Below are positions 8,742-20,428 of a stretch of 64,000 bases of DNA, one piece after another; the stretch's first letter is position 1, and every line of letters starts with the position of its first letter. The DNA is from Vidua macroura (Eukaryota; Chordata; Aves; Passeriformes; Viduidae): NCBI RefSeq assembly GCF_024509145.1, contig NC_071580.1, forward strand, positions 26,588,501 through 26,652,500, written 5' to 3'. The notes beneath the pieces are model-generated. The model searched no databases, was not told the DNA's origin, and saw only the letters and a list, made by a program, of their open reading frames with translations. Position numbers and translations under genes: made by a program.

Positions 8742-10310
8742 TCATCGTTTCATCATTCTCCAATTTACAATAAGCAAGATTACTGATAAAACAAAACCAA
8801 TCATAACTAAAATCAGAAGAACAACAATGGGATGACACAATTTCTTCAGGATACCGGTGGCGGTGGGTGACCACCCGAAAAGGGTATCCCACCACTTGTG
8901 CTCGGCATCACTTTTCACCCTTTCTACAACACGATGTATTTCTTGCACATGATGATGAACAGTTGCCAGAGTTTTCTGTCCATTCCCCTTGATTTTTCCT
9001 AGGATCTCTATTAGATCTTGATGAAGTAATAATTGCTTTACCAGAGAAAGGTTCATCCCAATGGGAGTAGGCAGTAGCTTGTGAATCAACGTGAGATTGG
9101 ATTCTAAAAGTTCATGTGAAGTAACTGGAGCTACAAAAGAAAAATCACATCCTGCAATTTTAGTAAAGTTGCAAGCACAAAAATGTGAATGATTTTTAGT
9201 AGCTACTACTGTACTTTCTATAAACACAGTATCCCAAGCGGTTCTGAAGCAGGCACACCCATTGTCTGTAGATACAAGGACTGTTTCAGAAGTCTCGTTA
9301 GGATGAATATCAAAATGACAGCTATTTTGTTCTGTCTCCAGACAAATATCTTGAGCTACAATTGCATTACCTTCACAGATAAACCCTAGTTGTTCTCAGA
9401 TGGTACAGGACTCTAAATTGACAGTTTGCCATTTGTCATCAATTTGACGGGCCCATTCTCTATGTTCAGAAGGATAGAAAGTGGGTCCATCATGATTTAA
9501 TCCTAGTGCAATGATAGGGAATATCAAATGCACCGAGGCATTTCTTATGGTCAACGCAAATGCTGTGGCTGTGTTTGTGTTAGGGTCATAGGTAAAATTC
9601 ACTAAATTCCACCAGGATTGGAAATCTCTTTCAAAGTCAGTGGCACTGTCCCAGACTATTTTCCTCATTTCAGTGGGAAAAGTGCCTTCTTCACCTTCTC
9701 TTATAATTGAGGCAGCAACTGACTGCATCCATCATTGAGCCTGGATACGGCTAAGAGCTAAGGAAACGTTGCTTTGTGTGGCATTAAGTGCATCAATGAT
9801 CAATTTGCTATTATTTACATTTATCTTTTCCCAATTTGCTAGAATGTTTGATAGCAACCACTGATGTGTTCCCAAGGCTGATAAGGACGATTGCAGTGGT
9901 TGTTGTATTTTGGTTAAATCTTTAGTTGTGGAAGCCAATTTATTCATTCATACTTCTGAATCAATACTATTTAGGATTCCCAATCCTGTTCCCACAAGAC
10001 CAGTTATGTCTCTTGGCAGCCGGTTTTTAGGAGGCTTCCACTGTCGCAGCCAGGTTGTCCAAGCCTGAAAAGAGGTCTGCAAAAAGGGTGAACAAGCTGG
10101 TTGTATTTCTCAGATATTGTTTTGCATCAGCAATTTGACTTGTTTAAGAGACCATAACAGATTAAACAATATCTGTTGTTGGCCAGTTTTCCTGATTCTA
10201 TATGGTCCAATTTCAAAAATTTTCGGGCTAAGTGTGACCAGTGGTTGGGTGGTAGGTGTCACAACATTAACATCAAGTCCTACTCCAGTATTTGAATCAA
10301 TACTTTCAAC
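8742..10310 (-). pseudogene. env: ERV-B env, broken by four in-frame TGA codons (B#1)
   Basis: One reading frame runs from 10310 to 8742, interrupted only by TGA codons at 10110-10112, 9948-9950, 9732-9734 and 9396-9398. A basic RLPR followed by a Gly-rich hydrophobic stretch (about 10010-9960) looks like the surface/transmembrane cleavage site and fusion peptide. The last block carries NHS and NLT glycosylation sequons, a heptad-like segment and a single strongly hydrophobic span (residues 133-154 of the last 161) before a short tail ending WRMMKR. This is the layout of a retroviral transmembrane subunit. The surface subunit is only partly present because the frame is lost at an A/C simple repeat just upstream. 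Private change: His for Asn in NHSHF. Confidence 0.85.
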
Positions 10311-10320
10311 TTAAAAAACA

Positions 10321-10353
<33 letters not shown>

Positions 10354-10665
10354 AAAGTGCTTCAGTATTTTTGGACCAAAACCAAACTACTTCTACAGTT
10401 TGTGTTCATGTGAAATTGTGCCAACAATCCTGTATGCTTGGCTGCGTACAAACCTTTTTGTGCTTCAAGAGATCCTTTCACTTTTTCTGCATGCTACCAC
10501 AATTAGTTCAGACCACGGTCACTCAGCTGCTTTCTGGCCATGGGGTTGCGGTAGGATGCAGAAAAGTATGACCAGTTTTATCATGGATTAGGTGGTCTTC
10601 ATGTCCCTCGGAGTTCTTCTGAGAAAGTAAACACAACAGAATTCTGCCGCCGAGAGGCAGAAAAG
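10311..10665 (-). other. ERV-B env/pol junction with (CAAAAA)n run (B#1)
   Basis: A plus-strand run of A broken by single C occupies 10313-10356. It ends the env frame on the minus strand with a TAA at 10311-10313. Beyond it a different minus frame is open from 10798 to 10523 (91 codons) and overlaps the end of the pol remnant. It may be the start of the surface subunit, but no motif proves this. Integrase, which should separate pol from env, is missing. Confidence 0.55.
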
Positions 10666-11808
10666 TTAGAATGATGGAATTATCCAGCATGTATTTGTCC
10701 AATGCTCTTTCCCTAGAGCACCAGAGGATTCCCATGCATATTTCTTCAGAGGGGGTTTTAGCACAAGTGCTACTAGTCCTATAGTAAGAGAGGTCCACCA
10801 GAACAGGTTGGCCAGGGTCATGAGCTGGATTATTAGGATCATTTGGTACAGAGCATAGGAGTCAGTGTAGATGCAGACCAAAGAGGAATTCTGTGCTTCT
10901 CGTTGAAAAACACTCCAGACAGCTATCAGCTCCCCACTGTGTGTACTACCTTCTCCCTCTGTAATCATTTGCTCACCAGAGGAAAAGTGGAGGGCTTCTG
11001 CCCTAGATTTCCATCCTTTTCCTTCCCCTTTAGCAAAAGCATCAGTAAACCAAGAGTTTGCTGATTGTTCGGGGCAGAAAGGAGGGGTTACTTTGATTAC
11101 AGAGGCAGGTTTGTCCAAGCTCTCCGTTTCTTGGATTGCTAAAGTTTTTACAGCTCCTTCTGTCATTGAGAAGAAGTTACAGTAATGTTCAACCTGAGCA
11201 TACCACTTTCTCACTGAGGCCCTCTGGGCCACCCCGTCAGGAGGGGGACTCCCACTAGTGACTGTCTTAATAACCTTGAAGGGGCCTCTCAATACAATTG
11301 GTTGTTTTTGTGCAATTTTTTCTACTTCTAGGAAAGCTAAGATAACCATCAACAATCCTTTTTCCCAGGTAGTGTATCTTTTCTCAGCATCTTTGGAACC
11401 ACGGGAATCAAAACCAACAGGTCTTGTCGGAGCCTCAGGACCCCGCTGCCATATGTGTACTGACAGCCCTGAGGAGGCAAATGCCCATTCCACCTGGAAA
11501 GGATCTGTAGGATGGATAGGGCCCAGTGCTTGATGAGCTGTTGCTTCAAAAATCAGCAATTGCAATGCTGACTCCTGAGAAAGACTCCAATCCCATTTCA
11601 CCCCTTTCCTCAACAAGTCATAAAGGGGAACAAATGGGTCGTTCCAGTGACTAGGAAATCTGTCTGGTCTTTCTACAGGAGATACAGCTGCTATCGTTTT
11701 TGGAAGGAGAATTGCTGTAGGTTTGAGTGATTCTGGAAGCCCACAAATTCAAGGGGTCATTATCTTGGGCTTCACAGGTAATTGCATCAGGGATTCAAAG
11801 CCAGGAAT
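10666..11808 (-). pseudogene. pol: ERV-B pol remnant: RT connection and RNase H only (B#1)
   Basis: The open block 11616-10666 (316 codons) starts in the RT connection domain. RPVGFDSR...AEKRYTTWEKG is the usual connection signature. It continues into RNase H, with Asp192 (WFTDAF), Glu229 (SGEL) and Asp252 (YTDSYALY) in the three catalytic positions. After about residue 260 the frame no longer resembles pol. Upstream the same frame extends to 11809 through a TGA, with PLYDLLRKG preceding the block. There is no protease, no RT fingers/palm, no YXDD and no integrase, so this is an internal deletion and not just decay. It could not support transposition. Confidence 0.82.
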
Positions 11809-12727
11809 TCATTTCTTTTTGTGAGTCATTTGCAGGCAAGCAGCTTTGTGCACATTTTCCAAGAGCTGGTCGGGGGTACTAATTCTAGCTATGGGATCTC
11901 CCCTTTCCAAGGGGCTTGTTCCCCCGGCCCAAAAAGCTGCACGCTGTGTCAGGGACCATGTGTCACCTTTCTCTCCTGTTGTTAAGAAGACACCATGTCC
12001 CCAATACCCACTGGCTTCCTGTTCAGTGAATTGAATTTGATCACCACCAGTGAGGGACACCCGGAAAACATATTCTGTTTCTGATTCATGTGGAGGCTGT
12101 CCGTATTCCCTTTTAAGCTTAGCTAGCTCGGTGGCCGTGTTTAGTTGTGATGGTATGCGTTTGGTTGTGATGTGAGGTTCCAGATCATCATCACTGAGAT
12201 AGTTCTACTCTGTTTTAATCAAGGGTCTCAAGTGATGGCAGCAATGTTCCCCACAATTACTTGCTGCTTCAAGTTCTTGATGAGGATAGATTTGTTTAAT
12301 GTGAGGAGTTTCCTTCTCCTCAAGCTCTGTAGAGGAATCAGCATGATGTGATTTGTTAATATGTTCCTCTGTTAAGGCAGCTCGCAATGCATAGATCACA
12401 TTTTTTTGCTTCATAGAACTGTTTTTGCAAAATTTCAACTAGATTTTGAAGGGAGTCTATTATAGCACGTTCCTCACTTCTTCGCTCGAAGCCATTTTCT
12501 ATAGCTGCCATAAGACAAGCTCCCAAAACTGAGCAGAAGATAGTTTTATTTTTGCCCAGTTTGAATTTTGTTTCATGTTGTAATGAACACACTCTATCAA
12601 GAACATTTTCTAAGTTCAACCAATTACTCTGTGCCCATTTTTCTCCTTCTGTAGAAGGTTTGGCATTGTGTTTGGCTAGTAGTGCATAAAATTCAGCTTT
12701 AATTTCAAGGCTAAGATTGTCACTCAT
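11809..12727 (-). pseudogene. gag: ERV-B gag-like gene, frameshifted (B#1)
   Basis: Same breaks as copy #0: T7 at 12401-12407 shifts the frame, with a TAG at 12205-12207 and a TGA at 11809-11811. Blocks are 12727-12356, 12438-12205 and on to 11809. This copy is complete within the window. Confidence 0.6.
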
Positions 12728-13036
12728 TTTGTGAAGGGACCAAAACCACGACAGGGAGCTACAAACTTAAGTTCCACAAAACTACACAGCCCTCGCTGTG
12801 TCGCCCTTCGCTTCCCTGGCTGGGTGAAAGGACAATCATCTGCCTGGGAGGCTCTGCTTAGTTGCTTCAAGTTGTCCCTTCCTTCCCAGACCACATACAC
12901 ACAACAACAACAAAACAACAGTGTCCCGCCCTTTGCACTAAGGGATCCTTTATGAATTGCCAAAGACAGTATGGGTGCCTTTTCAGCTGCAACCCTTCTG
13001 TCTAGACAGAAATCCTGTCCGTGACGCCAATTTTAA
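12728..13036 (-). other. ERV-B leader and PBS (B#1)
   Basis: The PBS is at 13012-13029 (minus), identical to the first copy. It abuts the shared LTR-B3, so that LTR serves as the 5' LTR of B#1. Confidence 0.75.
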
Positions 13037-13904
13037 TGTCACGATCCGTTTCTTGCGGGGTGTCGTGATGGTTCTTTTCACCCATCCCAAAAGTGCAACA
13101 AAGGCAAACAACAAGGGACTATCAGTTAATCACAACAAATGCACCTTTAGTAGGGGCCAAAACAGTAAACGCCATAGTGGGGATCTGAAAGGAGATAAAA
13201 GGTTAGAGAGAGAAGAGGGATATGGGAATAGCTACCAACACAGGCGAGATCCTCAGTGCTCCGGACGATGGGGATCCGTCTGTCGTGTCGGGGGAGTCTT
13301 CGAAGTTCTGGTCGACTCGGGCCTCCAATTATAGTCCACAGAGGAGAGAGGGGGGGAACAAGTGTAATAATGAAAGTCCATTGTAATCGCCCCGAGGGAA
13401 CGGGTGAGTCCACAGAAACCACCAAAGCAAGACGAATCCAATGAAGAATAAGTCCATTTGAATCACTGAAGGGAAACAGGTCATGTCATTAGTGGTCAGA
13501 CCACCAATTTCCCCTCCTCCCTATAGCAGGGGTCTCAGTCTCAGTCCTTGGGAGGAGGGTTCTCATTCTTTCTTTGTCACAGTGGTAACGAGGCAGATGA
13601 GGGGTCTTCAATGAAGGACCGCGAGAGTCACCCCAAAAGTTCATTGGGCTTAAGAACGGAGATTAGAAGCAGGCCGCGCATCAGGCTGTCCCGTGCTGGC
13701 TCCATGTCAGGTCTTTGCCAAGTCCTTGCCAACTCCTTGCCAAGTTCTTACCAGGCCTTGTTGGGAACAGCCAGCATGACGGTTCAGTGGTTCCACCTGT
13801 GCTGTGTCCTGTTCTAAGCCGGAACTACAGTGGGGGAAGGGATTCTTTCTTGTGGCAATCGGAAGGCAGAATGGAAAATGAGGGGCTTCTGACGGGCTCT
13901 TACA
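13037..13904 (-). repeat. LTR-B3, 868 bp, shared by B#1 and B#2
   Basis: PBS and leader of B#1 lie on the left, and the 3' untranslated region of B#2 on the right, with no flanking duplication. The left end carries the 5'-LTR-type variants cgT and gcCatag. It also has gTcgactcgggCc and tggTtccacc, and a private change (tcAatgaagg). Confidence 0.9.
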
Positions 13905-14433
13905 CCACCCCGTGACTGACGATTGCCCTCGAAAGATCTTCATCAGCAGGATTCCATGGTGTCGTCGTGGAGTCTTCAGGACTCGTCAAGTGTTGGCAGC
14001 AGGTCCCAGGGAAAAGAGAAGAGGAAAAGGGAAAGAAAGAGAAAACGGGAAAACTAAAACAATCACAACATATTAGTAATCACAACAAATTATAATTAAA
14101 CAATAAGCAAAATACAATTAGTAAATCAATAATAGTTATTTAAATAATAATCAATAGGAATCAATTAAACAATAAATTGATCAAATAATAAACCAGTATC
14201 ATCAATATTAAACAGTAAAGTAATAAACCTAGTATAATCGATATTACTCAGTACAATTTTATAAACAATAAACAAAAATAATTAAAACAGCGATTAGAAC
14301 AAATCATAAAAGAAAATGATGTAAAACATATCTTCTAACCTTATCATCTTCTTGTGTCTACTGTCCTGGGAACATCTCTAGTGTAAAGGATGTCGGCCAA
14401 GTGGTGTGCATTAATTATAGATGTTAATTTTGT
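13905..14433 (-). other. ERV-B 3' untranslated region (B#2)
   Basis: AT-rich as in B#1, but of the second haplotype (gaaagaaagAgaaaac and aataaAccag, where B#1 has C and G). Confidence 0.7.
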
Positions 14434-16002
14434 TCATCGTTTCATCATTCTCCAATTTACAATAAGCAAGATTACTGATAAAACAAAACCAATCATAACT
14501 AAAATCAGAAGAACAACAATGGGATGACACAATTTCTTCAGGATACCGGTGGCGGTGGGTGACCACCCGAAAAGGGTATCCCACCACTTGTGCTCGGCAT
14601 CACTTTTCACCCTTTCTACAACACGATGTATTTCTTGCACATGATGATGAACAGTTGCCAGAGTTTTCTGTCCATTCCCCTTGATTTTTCCTAGGATCTC
14701 TATTAGATCTTGATGAAGTAATAATTGCTTTACCAGAGAAAGGTTCATCCCAATGGGAGTAGGCAGTAGCTTGTGAATCAACGTGAGATTGGATTCTAAA
14801 AGTTCATGTGAAGTAACTGGAGCTACAAAAGAAAAATCACATCCTGCAATTTTAGTAAAGTTGCAAGCACAAAAATTGGAATGATTTTTAGTAGCTACTA
14901 CTGTACTTTCTATAAACACAGTATCCCAAGCGGTTCTGAAGCAGGCACACCCATTGTCTGTAGATACAAGGACTGTTTCAGAAGTCTCGTTAGGATGAAT
15001 ATCAAAATGACAGCTATTTTGTTCTGTCTCCAGACAAATATCTTGAGCTACAATTGCATTACCTTCACAGATAAACCCTAGTTGTTCTCAGATGGTACAG
15101 GACTCTAAATTGACAGTTTGCCATTTGTCATCAATTTGACGGGCCCATTCTCTATGTTCAGAAGGATAGAAAGTGGGTCCATCATGATTTAATCCTAGTG
15201 CAATGATAGGGAATATCAAATGCACCGAGGCATTTCTTATGGTCAACGCAAATGCTGTGGCTGTGTTTGTGTTAGGGTCATAGGTAAAATTCACTAAATT
15301 CCACCAGGATTGGAAATCTCTTTCAAAGTCAGTGGCACTGTCCCAGACTATTTTCCTCATTTCAGTGGGAAAAGTGCCTTCTTCACCTTCTCTTATAATT
15401 GAGGCAGCAACTGACTGCATCCATCATTGAGCCTGGATACGGCTAAGAGCTAAGGAAACGTTGCTTTGTGTGGCATTAAGTGCATCAATGATCAATTTGC
15501 TATTATTTACATTTATCTTTTCCCAATTTGCTAGAATGTTTGATAGCAACCACTGATGTGTTCCCAAGGCTGATAAGGACGATTGCAGTGGTTGTTGTAT
15601 TTTGGTTAAATCTTTAGTTGTGGAAGCCAATTTATTCATTCATACTTCTGAATCAATACTATTTAGGATTCCCAATCCTGTTCCCACAAGACCAGTTATG
15701 TCTCTTGGCACGCGGTTTTTAGGAGGTTTCCACTGTCGCAGCCAGGTTGTCCAAGCCTGAAAAGAGGTCTGCAAAAAGGGTGAACAAGCTGGTTGTATTT
15801 CTCAGATATTGTTTTGCATCAGCAATTTGACTTGTTTAAGAGACCATAACAGATTAAACAATATCTGTTGTTGGCCAGTTTTCCTGATTCTATATGGTCT
15901 AATTTCAAAAATTTTCGGGCTAAGTGTAACCAGTGGTTGGGTGGTAGGTGTCACAACATTAACATCAAGTCCTACTCCAGTATTTGAATCAATACTTTCA
16001 AC
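14434..16002 (-). pseudogene. env: ERV-B env, broken (B#2)
   Basis: Same four TGA stops as B#1. This copy has the second env haplotype: the cleavage-site codons read acgcgg where B#1 has agccgg, changing RLPR to RVPR. It also carries taagtgtAacc for Gacc upstream. Confidence 0.85.
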
Positions 16003-16013
16003 TTAAAAAAACA

Positions 16014-16046
<33 letters not shown>

Positions 16047-16358
16047 AAAGTGCTTCAGTATTTTTGGACCAAAACCAAACTACTTCTACAGTTTGTGTTC
16101 ATGTGAAATTGTGCCAACAATCCTGTATGCTTGGCTGCGTACAAACCTTTTTGTGCTTCAAGAGATCCTTTCACTTTTTCTGCATGCTACCACAATTAGT
16201 TCAGACCACGGTCACTCAGCTGCTTTCTGGCCATGGGGTTGCGGTAGGATGCAGAAAAGTATGACCAGTTTTATCATGGATTAGGTGGTCTTCATGTCCC
16301 TCGGAGTTCTTCTGAGAAAGTAAACACAACAGAATTCTGCCGCCGAGAGGCAGAAAAG
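16003..16358 (-). other. ERV-B env/pol junction (B#2)
   Basis: The A/C run at 16005-16049 is one A longer than in B#1. Otherwise the content is the same. Confidence 0.55.
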
Positions 16359-17501
16359 TTAGAATGATGGAATTATCCAGCATGTATTTGTCCAATGCTC
16401 TTTCCCTAGAGCACCAGAGGATTCCCATGCATATTTCTTCAGAGGGGGTTTTAGCACAAGTGCTACTAGTCCTATAGTAAGAGAGGTCCACCAGAACAGG
16501 TTGGCCAGGGTCATGAGCTGGATTATTAGGATCATTTGGTACAGAGCATAGGAGTCAGTGTAGATGCAGACCAAAGAGGAATTCTGTGCTTCTCGTTGAA
16601 AAACACTCCAGACAGCTATCAGCTCCCCACTGTGTGTACTACCTTCTCCCTCTGTAATCATTTGCTCACCAGAGGAAAAGTGGAGGGCTTCTGCCCTAGA
16701 TTTCCATACTTTTCCTTCCCCTTTAGCAAAAGCATCAGTAAACCAAGAGTTTGCTGATTGTTCGGGGCAGAAAGGAGGGGTTACTTTGATTACAGAGGCA
16801 GGTTTGTCCAAGCTCTCCGTTTCTTGGATTGCTAAAGTTTTTACAGCTCCTTCTGTCATTGAGAAGAAGTTACAGTAATGTTCAACCTGAGCATACCACT
16901 TTCTCACTGAGGCCCTCTGGGCCACCCCGTCAGGAGGGGGACTCCCACTAGTGACTGTCTTAATAACCTTGAAGGGGCCTCTCAATACAATTGGTTGTTT
17001 TTGTGCAATTTTTTCTACTTCTAGGAAAGCTAAGATAACCATCAACAATCCTTTTTCCCAGGTAGTGTATCTTTTCTCAGCATCTTTGGAACCACGGGAA
17101 TCAAAACCAACAGGTCTTGTCGGAGCCTCAGGACCCCGCTGCCATATGTGTACTGACAGCCCTGAGGAGGCAAATGCCCATTCCACCTGGAAAGGATCTG
17201 TAGGATGGATAGGGCCCAGTGCTTGATGAGCTGTTGCTTCAAAAATCAGCAATTGCAATGCTGACTCCTGAGAAAGACTCCAATCCCATTTCACCCCTTT
17301 CCTCAACAAGTCATAAAGGGGAACAAATGGGTCGTTCCAGTGACTAGGAAATCTGTCTGGTCTTTCTACAGGAGATACAGCTGCTATCGTTTTTGGAAGG
17401 AGAATTGCTGTAGGTTTGAGTGATTCTGGAAGCCCACAAATTCAAGGGGTCATTATCTTGGGCTTCACAGGTAATTGCATCAGGGATTCAAAGCCAGGAA
17501 T
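16359..17501 (-). pseudogene. pol: ERV-B pol remnant (B#2)
   Basis: Identical layout to B#1. One private amino-acid change in RNase H: Val for Gly at residue 201 of the 316-codon block. Confidence 0.82.
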
Positions 17502-18420
17502 TCATTTCTTTTTGTGAGTCATTTGCAGGCAAGCAGCTTTGTGCACATTTTCCAAGAGCTGGTCGGGGGTACTAATTCTAGCTATGGGATCTCCCCTTTC
17601 CAAGGGGCTTGTTCCCCCGGCCCAAAAAGCTGCACGCTGTGTCAGGGACCATGTGTCACCTTTCTCTCCTGTTGTTAAGAAGACACCATGTCCCCAATAC
17701 CCACTGGCTTCCTGTTCAGTGAATTGAATTTGATCACCACCAGTGAGGGACACCCGGAAAACATATTCTGTTTCTGATTCATGTGGAGGCTGTCCGTATT
17801 CCCTTTTAAGCTTAGCTAGCTCGGTGGCCGTGTTTAGTTGTGATGGTATGCGTTTGGTTGTGATGTGAGGTTCCAGATCATCATCACTGAGATAGTTCTA
17901 CTCTGTTTTAATCAAGGGTCTCAAGTGATGGCAGCAATGTTCCCCACAATTACTTGCTGCTTCAAGTTCTTGATGAGGATAGATTTGTTTAATGTGAGGA
18001 GTTTCCTTCTCCTCAAGCTCTGTAGAGGAATCAGCATGATGTGATTTGTTAATATGTTCCTCTGTTAAGGCAGCTCGCAATGCATAGATCACATTTTTTT
18101 GCTTCATAGAACTGTTTTTGCAAAATTTCAACTAGATTTTGAAGGGAGTCTATTATAGCACGTTCCTCACTTCTTCGCTCGAAGCCATTTTCTATAGCTG
18201 CCATAAGACAAGCTCCCAAAACTGAGCAGAAGATAGTTTTATTTTTGCCCAGTTTGAATTTTGTTTCATGTTGTAATGAACACACTCTATCAAGAACATT
18301 TTCTAAGTTCAACCAATTACTCTGTGCCCATTTTTCTCCTTCTGTAGAAGGTTTGGCATTGTGTTTGGCTAGTAGTGCATAAAATTCAGCTTTAATTTCA
18401 AGGCTAAGATTGTCACTCAT
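17502..18420 (-). pseudogene. gag: ERV-B gag-like gene, frameshifted (B#2)
   Basis: T7 frameshift, TAG at 17898-17900 and TGA at 17502-17504, as in B#1. Confidence 0.6.
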
Positions 18421-18729
18421 TTTGTGAAGGGACCAAAACCACGACAGGGAGCTACAAACTTAAGTTCCACAAAACTACACAGCCCTCGCTGTGTCGCCCT
18501 TCGCTTCCCTGGCTGGGTGAAAGGACAATCATCTGCCTGGGAGGCTCTGCTTAGTTGCTTCAAGTTGTCCCTTCCTTCCCAGACCACATACACACAACAA
18601 CAACAAAACAACAGTGTCCCGCCCTTTGCACTAAGGGATCCTTTATGAATTGCCAAAGACAGTATGGGTGCCTTTTCAGCTGCAACCCTTCTGTCTAGAC
18701 AGAAATCCTGTCCGTGACGCCAATTTTAA
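18421..18729 (-). other. ERV-B leader and PBS (B#2)
   Basis: PBS at 18705-18722 (minus), unchanged. Confidence 0.75.
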
Positions 18730-19597
18730 TGTCACGATCCGTTTCTTGCGGGGTGTCGTGATGGTTCTTTTCACCCATCCCAAAAGTGCAACAAAGGCAA
18801 ACAACAAGGGACTATCAGTTAATCACAACAAATGCACCTTTAGTAGGGGCCAAAACAGTAAACGCCATAGTGGGGATCTGAAAGGAGATAAAAGGTTAGA
18901 GAGAGAAGAGGGATATGGGAATAGCTACCAACACAGGCGAGATCCTCAGTGCTCCGGACGATGGGGATCCGTCTGTCGTGTCGGGGGAGTCTTCGAAGTT
19001 CTGGCCGACTCGGGGCTCCAATTATAGTCCACAGAGGAGAGAGGGGGGGAACAAGTGTAATAATGAAAGTCCATTGTAATCGCCCCGAGGGAACGGGTGA
19101 GTCCACAGAAACCACCAAAGCAAGACGAATCCAATGAAGAATAAGTCCATTTGAATCACTGAAGGGAAACAGGTCATGTCATTAGTGGTCAGACCACCAA
19201 TTTCCCCTCCTCCCTATAGCAGGGGTCTCAGTCTCAGTCCTTGGGAGGAGGGTTCTCATTCTTTCTTTGTCACAGTGGTAACGAGGCAGATGAGGGGTCT
19301 TCAGTGAAGGACCGCGAGAGTCACCCCAAAAGTTCATTGGGCTTAAGAACGGAGATTAGAAGCAGGCCGCGCATCAGGCTGTCCCGTGCTGGCTCCATGT
19401 CAGGTCTTTGCCAAGTCCTTGCCAACTCCTTGCCAAGTTCTTACCAGGCCTTGTTGGGAACAGCCAGCATGACGGTTCAGTGGTCCCACCTGTGCTGTGT
19501 CCTGTTCTAAGCCGGAACTACAGTGGGGGAAGGGATTCTTTCTTGTGGCAATCGGAAGGCAGAATGGAAAATGAGGGGCTTCTGACGGGCTCTTACA
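18730..19597 (-). repeat. LTR-B4, 868 bp (outer 5' LTR, unit 1)
   Basis: Right flank is the target duplication GCCTC (19598-19602). It shares gcCgactcggGgc with B1 and B8, and gcCatag with B3, B6, B8 and B9. Confidence 0.92.
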
Positions 19598-20428
19598 GCC
19601 TCGCATTCACACACATTCATCCCCCCTTTATTCGCCCTGTAATGCAAAGGATCTCCCAGTTGCCGAGCCGTGGGGGCTTTTAGCCGCTCGGCACGAAGCT
19701 CGGGTAGCTGGTACATCTGAGGGTCCACCAGAAGAACGGGAGGGACACTCGGGCTGCTGAAATCCTGCTCGTTGATTGAAGGGTCGCAGAAGGGGCAAAC
19801 AGGGAGACAACGAAGCAGTAGGGAGGCAGATTCCGAGAGCCCCGAAGGGCGGGGTGAGGATTCTTTTACTGCGTAGGGGTAGGAGGGTTTAGCATTCGAG
19901 GGTACAATCGGGAGAAGGCTAAAGGGAGGGGAAATATAACATTAACCAGTGGGGAAAAGGGAAAGGAGTGTTCTTGGTGGAAGAACCAAAGGGAAAACGT
20001 GGAACAGAGAAGATTCTAGGCTAAGGGGCAGACTTGAACAACAACTGACAGGACAGGGGGAGGGTACAATTCTCTTACGAAAGGGGGTGGAGAACTCATA
20101 CAACTGCTGTTTCCCATGGCAACCCTAGACTGCCTTCCCCAACCCCTCCCCCTGCACCAGTGACAGCTTTTAACACTGAAGGGCAGTGCTATTGTAAAAC
20201 AAACACTTAACTCTTAGCCCAGCCGGGCTCGCTGGCTACTTTTGCAAGCTTTTTACCAACTAGCGATGCTTGTAAGCGGTGCTTGTAACTCCTAGCTTGT
20301 ACCACGCTCCCACTAGCTGCGCTATCAGCTAGCGGCGTTCAAAGCAGCTCCTCAAACCGCGGCTTGTGCCCGCGCGCCCGCTGCGCTATCAGCTGGGCCG
20401 CGCCTAAAGCACCTTTGCAAGCCCCGAC
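19598..20428 (-). other. ERV-A leader (unit 1)
   Basis: 831 bp, matching the copy at 2097, including the imperfect 60-bp repeat near its right end and the absence of a clear PBS. Confidence 0.7.

Larger units (their letters stand above)
7345..19597 (-). mobile_element. ERV-B tandem (three LTRs, two interiors) nested in ERV-A unit 1
   Basis: The whole block LTR-B2 / B#1 / LTR-B3 / B#2 / LTR-B4 is flanked by GCCTC at 7340-7344 and GCCTC at 19598-19602. It is therefore descended from one integration that later gained a second interior by unequal recombination between LTRs. It has the same orientation as the host ERV-A. Confidence 0.9.

Noticed and set aside
8742..10310. Domesticated, syncytin-like env
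   Set aside because: Four stop codons shared by all copies and a lost surface-subunit frame exclude a full product.
10313..10356. Poly(A) tail of a retrotransposed gene
   Set aside because: No target duplication or processed sequence adjoins the run; a simple-repeat expansion is enough.
12205..12207. TAG as a programmed gag-pol readthrough stop
   Set aside because: It lies inside gag-like sequence, not at a gag/pol border, and the following frame ends at a TGA with no protease or RT after it.
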